This document shows, piece by piece, positions 61,142 through 64,000 of a stretch of 64,000 nt of DNA. A program made the position numbers and the translations under genes. The DNA is from Mycolicibacterium arabiense (GTDB taxonomy: Bacteria > Actinomycetota > Actinomycetes > Mycobacteriales > Mycobacteriaceae): assembly GCF_010731815.2 (NCBI RefSeq), contig NZ_AP022593.1, forward strand, positions 3,286,001 to 3,350,000. The letters run 5' to 3'. The notes under the pieces were generated by a model. It had not been told where the DNA came from. It was given only the letters and a program-made list of their open reading frames with translations, and made no database searches. Each line of letters begins with the position of its first letter. Position 1 is the stretch's first letter.

Positions 61142-63133
61142 GTGACGCTTGAAGCCTTCAAATCCGGTATCGACCTGTCCTACGTGGACGACGACGCACG
61201 TCCCCAGGACGACCTCTTCGGACACGTCAACGGCCGCTGGCTGACCGAATACGAGATTCCCGCCGACCGCGCGACCGACGGAGCGTTCCGCACGCTCGCC
61301 GACCGGGCTGAGGAACAGGTCCGGGACATCATCATCGAAGCCAGCGACCTGAAGGCCGCGCCGGGCACCGACGAGCAGCGGGTGGGCGATCTGTTCGCCA
61401 GCTTCATGGACGAGGCCGCCGTTGCCAATGCCGGCGTGACGCCGTTGCTCGACGAACTCGAGGCCGTCGACCTCGCCGTCGATCGTGACGCGCTGGCGTC
61501 GGTGCTCGGGGCACTGCAGCGGGTGGGCGTCGGCGGCGGCACGGGCGTGTACGTCGACACAGACTCGAAGGACTCCACCCGCTACCTGCTGCACTTCTCG
61601 CAGTCGGGGCTGGGACTGCCCGACGAGTCCTACTACCGCGACCCGCAGCACGCCGAGATCCTCGCGGCCTACCCCAAGCACATCGCGCGGATGTTGGGCC
61701 TGGTCTTCGGCGCCGAACCCCAGCCCGGCGAGTGGGAGGCGACCGCCGAGCGCATCGTCGGCCTGGAAACCGCACTCGCCGCAGCACATTGGGACGTCGT
61801 GAAGCGCCGCGACGCCGACCTGACCTACAACCTGCGTGCGTTCGCCGACCTGGCCGCAGAGGCGCCCGGCTTCGACTGGTCCGGCTGGCTGGCCGCGCTG
61901 GGCACGACTGTCGAGCAGGTCGCGGAGGTCGTCGTCCGCCAGCCCGACTTCCTGACCGCCTTCGCCGCACTGTGGGCCGAGCGGGACCTCGAGGACTGGA
62001 AGCGCTGGCTGCGCTGGCGCGTCATCAATGCGCGGGCGTCGCTACTGACCGACGAGCTGATCGAGGAGAACTTCGACTTCTACGGTCGCACCCTGTCGGG
62101 CACCGAGCAGATCCGCGACCGCTGGAAGCGCGGCGTCGGACTGGTCGAGGGCCTGATGGGTGACGCGGTCGGCAAGCTCTACGTCGAGCGGCACTTCCCG
62201 CCCGGCGCGAAGGCGCGGATGGACGAACTCGTCGAGAACCTGCGCGAGGCCTACCGGGTCAGCATCAACGACCTGGAGTGGATGACGCCCGAGACGCGGC
62301 AGCGCGCGCTGGCCAAGCTCGACAAGTTCACCCCGAAGATTGGTTACCCGGCACGGTGGCGGGACTACTCGGCGCTGGTCATCGATCGCGATGACCTGTA
62401 CGGCAACTACGTTCGCGGCCAAGCCGTCGACACCGACCGCGAACTGGCCAAGCTCGGCGGCCCCGTCGACCGCGACGAATGGTTCATGACGCCGCAGACC
62501 GTCAACGCCTACTACAACCCGGGGATGAACGAGATCGTCTTCCCCGCGGCGATCCTGCAGCCGCCGTTCTTCGACGCCGAGGCCGACGACGCAGCCAACT
62601 ACGGCGGCATCGGCGCGGTGATCGGCCACGAGATCGGGCACGGCTTCGACGACCAGGGCGCCAAGTACGACGGTGACGGCAACCTCGTCGACTGGTGGAC
62701 CGACAGCGACCGCGACGAGTTCGGGGTGCGCACCAAGGCGCTGATCGATCAGTACGAGCACTTCACGCCGCGTGGGCTGGAACCGAATCACCACGTCAAC
62801 GGCGCGTTCACCGTCGGTGAGAACATTGGCGACCTCGGCGGGTTGTCGATCGCGCTGTTGGCGTACGAGCTGTCGCTCGACGGTAAGCCGGCACCGGTCA
62901 TCGATGGGCTGACGGGTGTGCAGCGCGTGTTCTACGGCTGGGCCCAGGTGTGGCGCACCAAGTCCCGCGATGCCGAGGCGATCCGCCGGTTGGCGATCGA
63001 CCCGCACTCACCGCCGGAGTTCCGCTGCAACGGCGTGGTACGCAACATCGACGCCTACTACGACGCGTTCGGCGTCGAGGAGTCCGACGGGCTGTACCTC
63101 GAACCCGCTGCACGCGTGCGTATCTGGAGCTGA
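61142..63133 (+). CDS. zmp1: M13 family zinc metallopeptidase
   Basis: A 663-residue neprilysin-type zinc endopeptidase. The zinc motif is VIGHEIGHGFDDQG (HExxH), the third ligand Glu is in GENIGDLGGLSIAL, and the substrate-binding NAYYNPGMNEIVFPAAILQPPFF lies before it. It ends YLEPAARVRIWS, close to the family's CxxW end but without the cysteine, as in bacterial members. GTG 61142 opens with TLEAFKSGIDLSYVDDDARPQDDLFGHVNGRW. No signal peptide is seen. In M. tuberculosis Zmp1 interferes with inflammasome signalling. In an environmental species its role is unknown. Confidence 0.96.
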   Translation: MTLEAFKSGIDLSYVDDDARPQDDLFGHVNGRWLTEYEIPADRATDGAFRTLADRAEEQVRDIIIEASDLKAAPGTDEQRVGDLFASFMDEAAVANAGVTPLLDELEAVDLAVDRDALASVLGALQRVGVGGGTGVYVDTDSKDSTRYLLHFSQSGLGLPDESYYRDPQHAEILAAYPKHIARMLGLVFGAEPQPGEWEATAERIVGLETALAAAHWDVVKRRDADLTYNLRAFADLAAEAPGFDWSGWLAALGTTVEQVAEVVVRQPDFLTAFAALWAERDLEDWKRWLRWRVINARASLLTDELIEENFDFYGRTLSGTEQIRDRWKRGVGLVEGLMGDAVGKLYVERHFPPGAKARMDELVENLREAYRVSINDLEWMTPETRQRALAKLDKFTPKIGYPARWRDYSALVIDRDDLYGNYVRGQAVDTDRELAKLGGPVDRDEWFMTPQTVNAYYNPGMNEIVFPAAILQPPFFDAEADDAANYGGIGAVIGHEIGHGFDDQGAKYDGDGNLVDWWTDSDRDEFGVRTKALIDQYEHFTPRGLEPNHHVNGAFTVGENIGDLGGLSIALLAYELSLDGKPAPVIDGLTGVQRVFYGWAQVWRTKSRDAEAIRRLAIDPHSPPEFRCNGVVRNIDAYYDAFGVEESDGLYLEPAARVRIWS

Positions 63134-63202
63134 CGCTGCGCCGAGACGACGGTTGTCGACGGTTCGCCCCGATCGACGCGTCGACTTCCGTAGTCTCGGC
63201 GG

Positions 63203-63716
63203 ATGGGGAACGACTGGCAGATCCGGACCGGCTCCGCCGCTGACCTCGACGCGCTGGCGCCGCTGTGGGTGGCCGTGCACCATCGGCACGCCGAGACGAT
63301 GCCGGAACTCGCGCCGTACGTCAGCGACGACGAGACGTGGGAGCAGCGCCGCGGCCTGTACGAGGAACTGCTCGAGAAGTCCGGCACGCTGCTGCTCTTG
63401 GCGTCGGTGGGCGACGACCTCGTCGGCTACGGCCTGGCGCACGTGATGGCCGTCAATGACACCGGGATTCCGGACACGTGGCGCACGGGTGAGTGGATCG
63501 GCGAGATCGAGTCGCTCAGCGTGCTGCCCGCCTACCGGGGTAGCGGCCTGGGCTCCGAGCTCCTCGACCGGCTCGAGACCCATCTGCGCGAACGAGGCGT
63601 CCCGGACCTGGTCCTCGGTGCGCTACCCGGCAACCACGACGCGATCCGGCTGTACGAACGGCGCGGCTACCGGCCGGCCGACGTGGCTGTACCTGTCGAA
63701 GTTCGAGGGCCGCTAG
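63203..63716 (+). CDS. GNAT family N-acetyltransferase, apparently frameshifted at the C-terminus
   Basis: A GNAT-fold acetyltransferase. The start is MGNDWQIRTGSAADLDALAPLW, and the acetyl-CoA loop is SVLPAYRGSGLGSELLDRLE. LPGNHDAIRLYERRGYRP is the usual end of the fold. Directly after, at 63671-63680, a CCGG unit appears twice in tandem. Removing one copy would continue the protein as TWLYLSKFEGR and stop at 63714-63716, a normal GNAT ending (about 170 residues). As the sequence stands the frame runs on to 63934 with a low-complexity, Arg-rich tail antisense to the TetR gene. Either a real frameshift or a sequencing error. Confidence 0.75.
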
Positions 63717-63722
63717 ACCCGG

Positions 63723-64000
63723 TCAGCCGGCGAGGGCGTTCGACGCCGCCCCGCCTCGGACCACGCCGTGGGTCAGCACCACGTCGAGGTAGTTGGAGAC
63801 CCGCGCCACCGCGTCCGCATCGTCGGCGAAGCCCGCATGGAGCTGCACGCCCCACAGGATCGACGACAGCAGGCCGACGATGGCGCGTTGGTCGACGTCG
63901 GGGGCCAGCTCGCCTCGCTCGACGGCGTTGCTGACCATCGCGCCGATCAGGTCGTTCGTCGCCATCAACAGCGACCCCTTGCGCTTGCGCTTGGGTCCGC
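63723..64000 (-). CDS. TetR family regulator, C-terminal part (partial)
   Basis: The C-terminal 90 or so residues of a TetR-type protein. The ligand-domain helices GSLLMATNDLIGAMVSNAVERGELAPDVDQRAIVGLLSSILWGVQLHAGF are followed by ARVSNYLDVVLTHGVV. The sequence KRKRKG at the edge is a basic stretch between helices. The DNA-binding half lies outside the window to the right. It ends six bases from the natural stop of the GNAT gene, on the opposite strand. Confidence 0.8.
   Translation of the reverse strand, partial: GPKRKRKGSLLMATNDLIGAMVSNAVERGELAPDVDQRAIVGLLSSILWGVQLHAGFADDADAVARVSNYLDVVLTHGVVRGGAASNALAG

Noticed and set aside
63716..63934. C-terminal extension of the GNAT protein as a real domain
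   Set aside because: It is Arg-rich, low in complexity and antisense to the TetR gene. A 4-base duplication explains it better.
1..64000. tRNA, rRNA, CRISPR, riboswitch and prophage features
   Set aside because: Looked for on reading through; no cloverleaf, spaced direct-repeat array, known riboswitch core or phage gene was recognised.

Overview
The window is a GC-rich actinobacterial chromosome segment, almost certainly from a Mycobacterium and probably a fast-growing (Mycolicibacterium-type) species. The right part, about 40.6-63.1 kb, keeps the core order known from M. tuberculosis around mmpL3: pckG, an Rv0209-like membrane protein, trmB, an NYN-domain protein, mmpL3, an AI-2E family permease, an Rv0204c-like membrane protein, an Rv0203-type haemophore, mmpL11, Rv0201c/Rv0200/Rv0199 homologues and zmp1. 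Comparisons with M. tuberculosis are from memory, because no search could be run.

Layout, left to right. 0-7 kb: a decayed class C beta-lactamase, a MerR regulator, an S9 peptidase, an MFS pump, a 44-residue ORF coupled to a TetR gene, and an AraC/DinB regulator with a DHFR-like reductase. 7-19.6 kb: lipid metabolism. This holds two coupled acyl-CoA dehydrogenases, an arylamine N-acetyltransferase, a secreted protein, an acyltransferase-FadD12-LipO operon behind a perfect KstR-type operator, a WS/DGAT acyltransferase with a LipC-type esterase, and a double-length acyl-CoA dehydrogenase behind a perfect CRP-type site. 19.7-21.1 kb: a septum-formation-domain protein with a long proline-rich tail.

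21.1-28.2 kb: a divergent aminophosphonate locus. An ABC transporter, a PhnX-like HAD hydrolase and a FAD oxidoreductase lie on one strand. A PhnZ-like HD oxygenase and a GntR regulator lie on the other. A palindromic operator sits between them.

28.2-39.6 kb: an accessory catabolic region with an esterase, an aldo/keto reductase, an amidohydrolase, a CaiB-type CoA-transferase with apparently permuted domain order, a double-hotdog hydratase, an acyl-CoA dehydrogenase with its GntR regulator, and an enoyl-CoA hydratase/FadD pair. Within it a TetR-DoxX-SnoaL cassette is bounded by two copies of a 49-bp palindromic repeat, and the TetR has two matching operators. 39.8 kb: an orphan protein with the residues of an Fe(II)/2-oxoglutarate oxygenase.

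The mmpL3-mmpL11 core carries extra genes compared with M. tuberculosis: an M23-like lipoprotein, a DUF3054 membrane protein, a PrrAB-like two-component system and a second haemophore-like protein. Several genes appear to be leaderless, with a TANNNT element 6-7 bases before the start codon. I saw no rRNA, tRNA, CRISPR array, transposase, phage gene or riboswitch.
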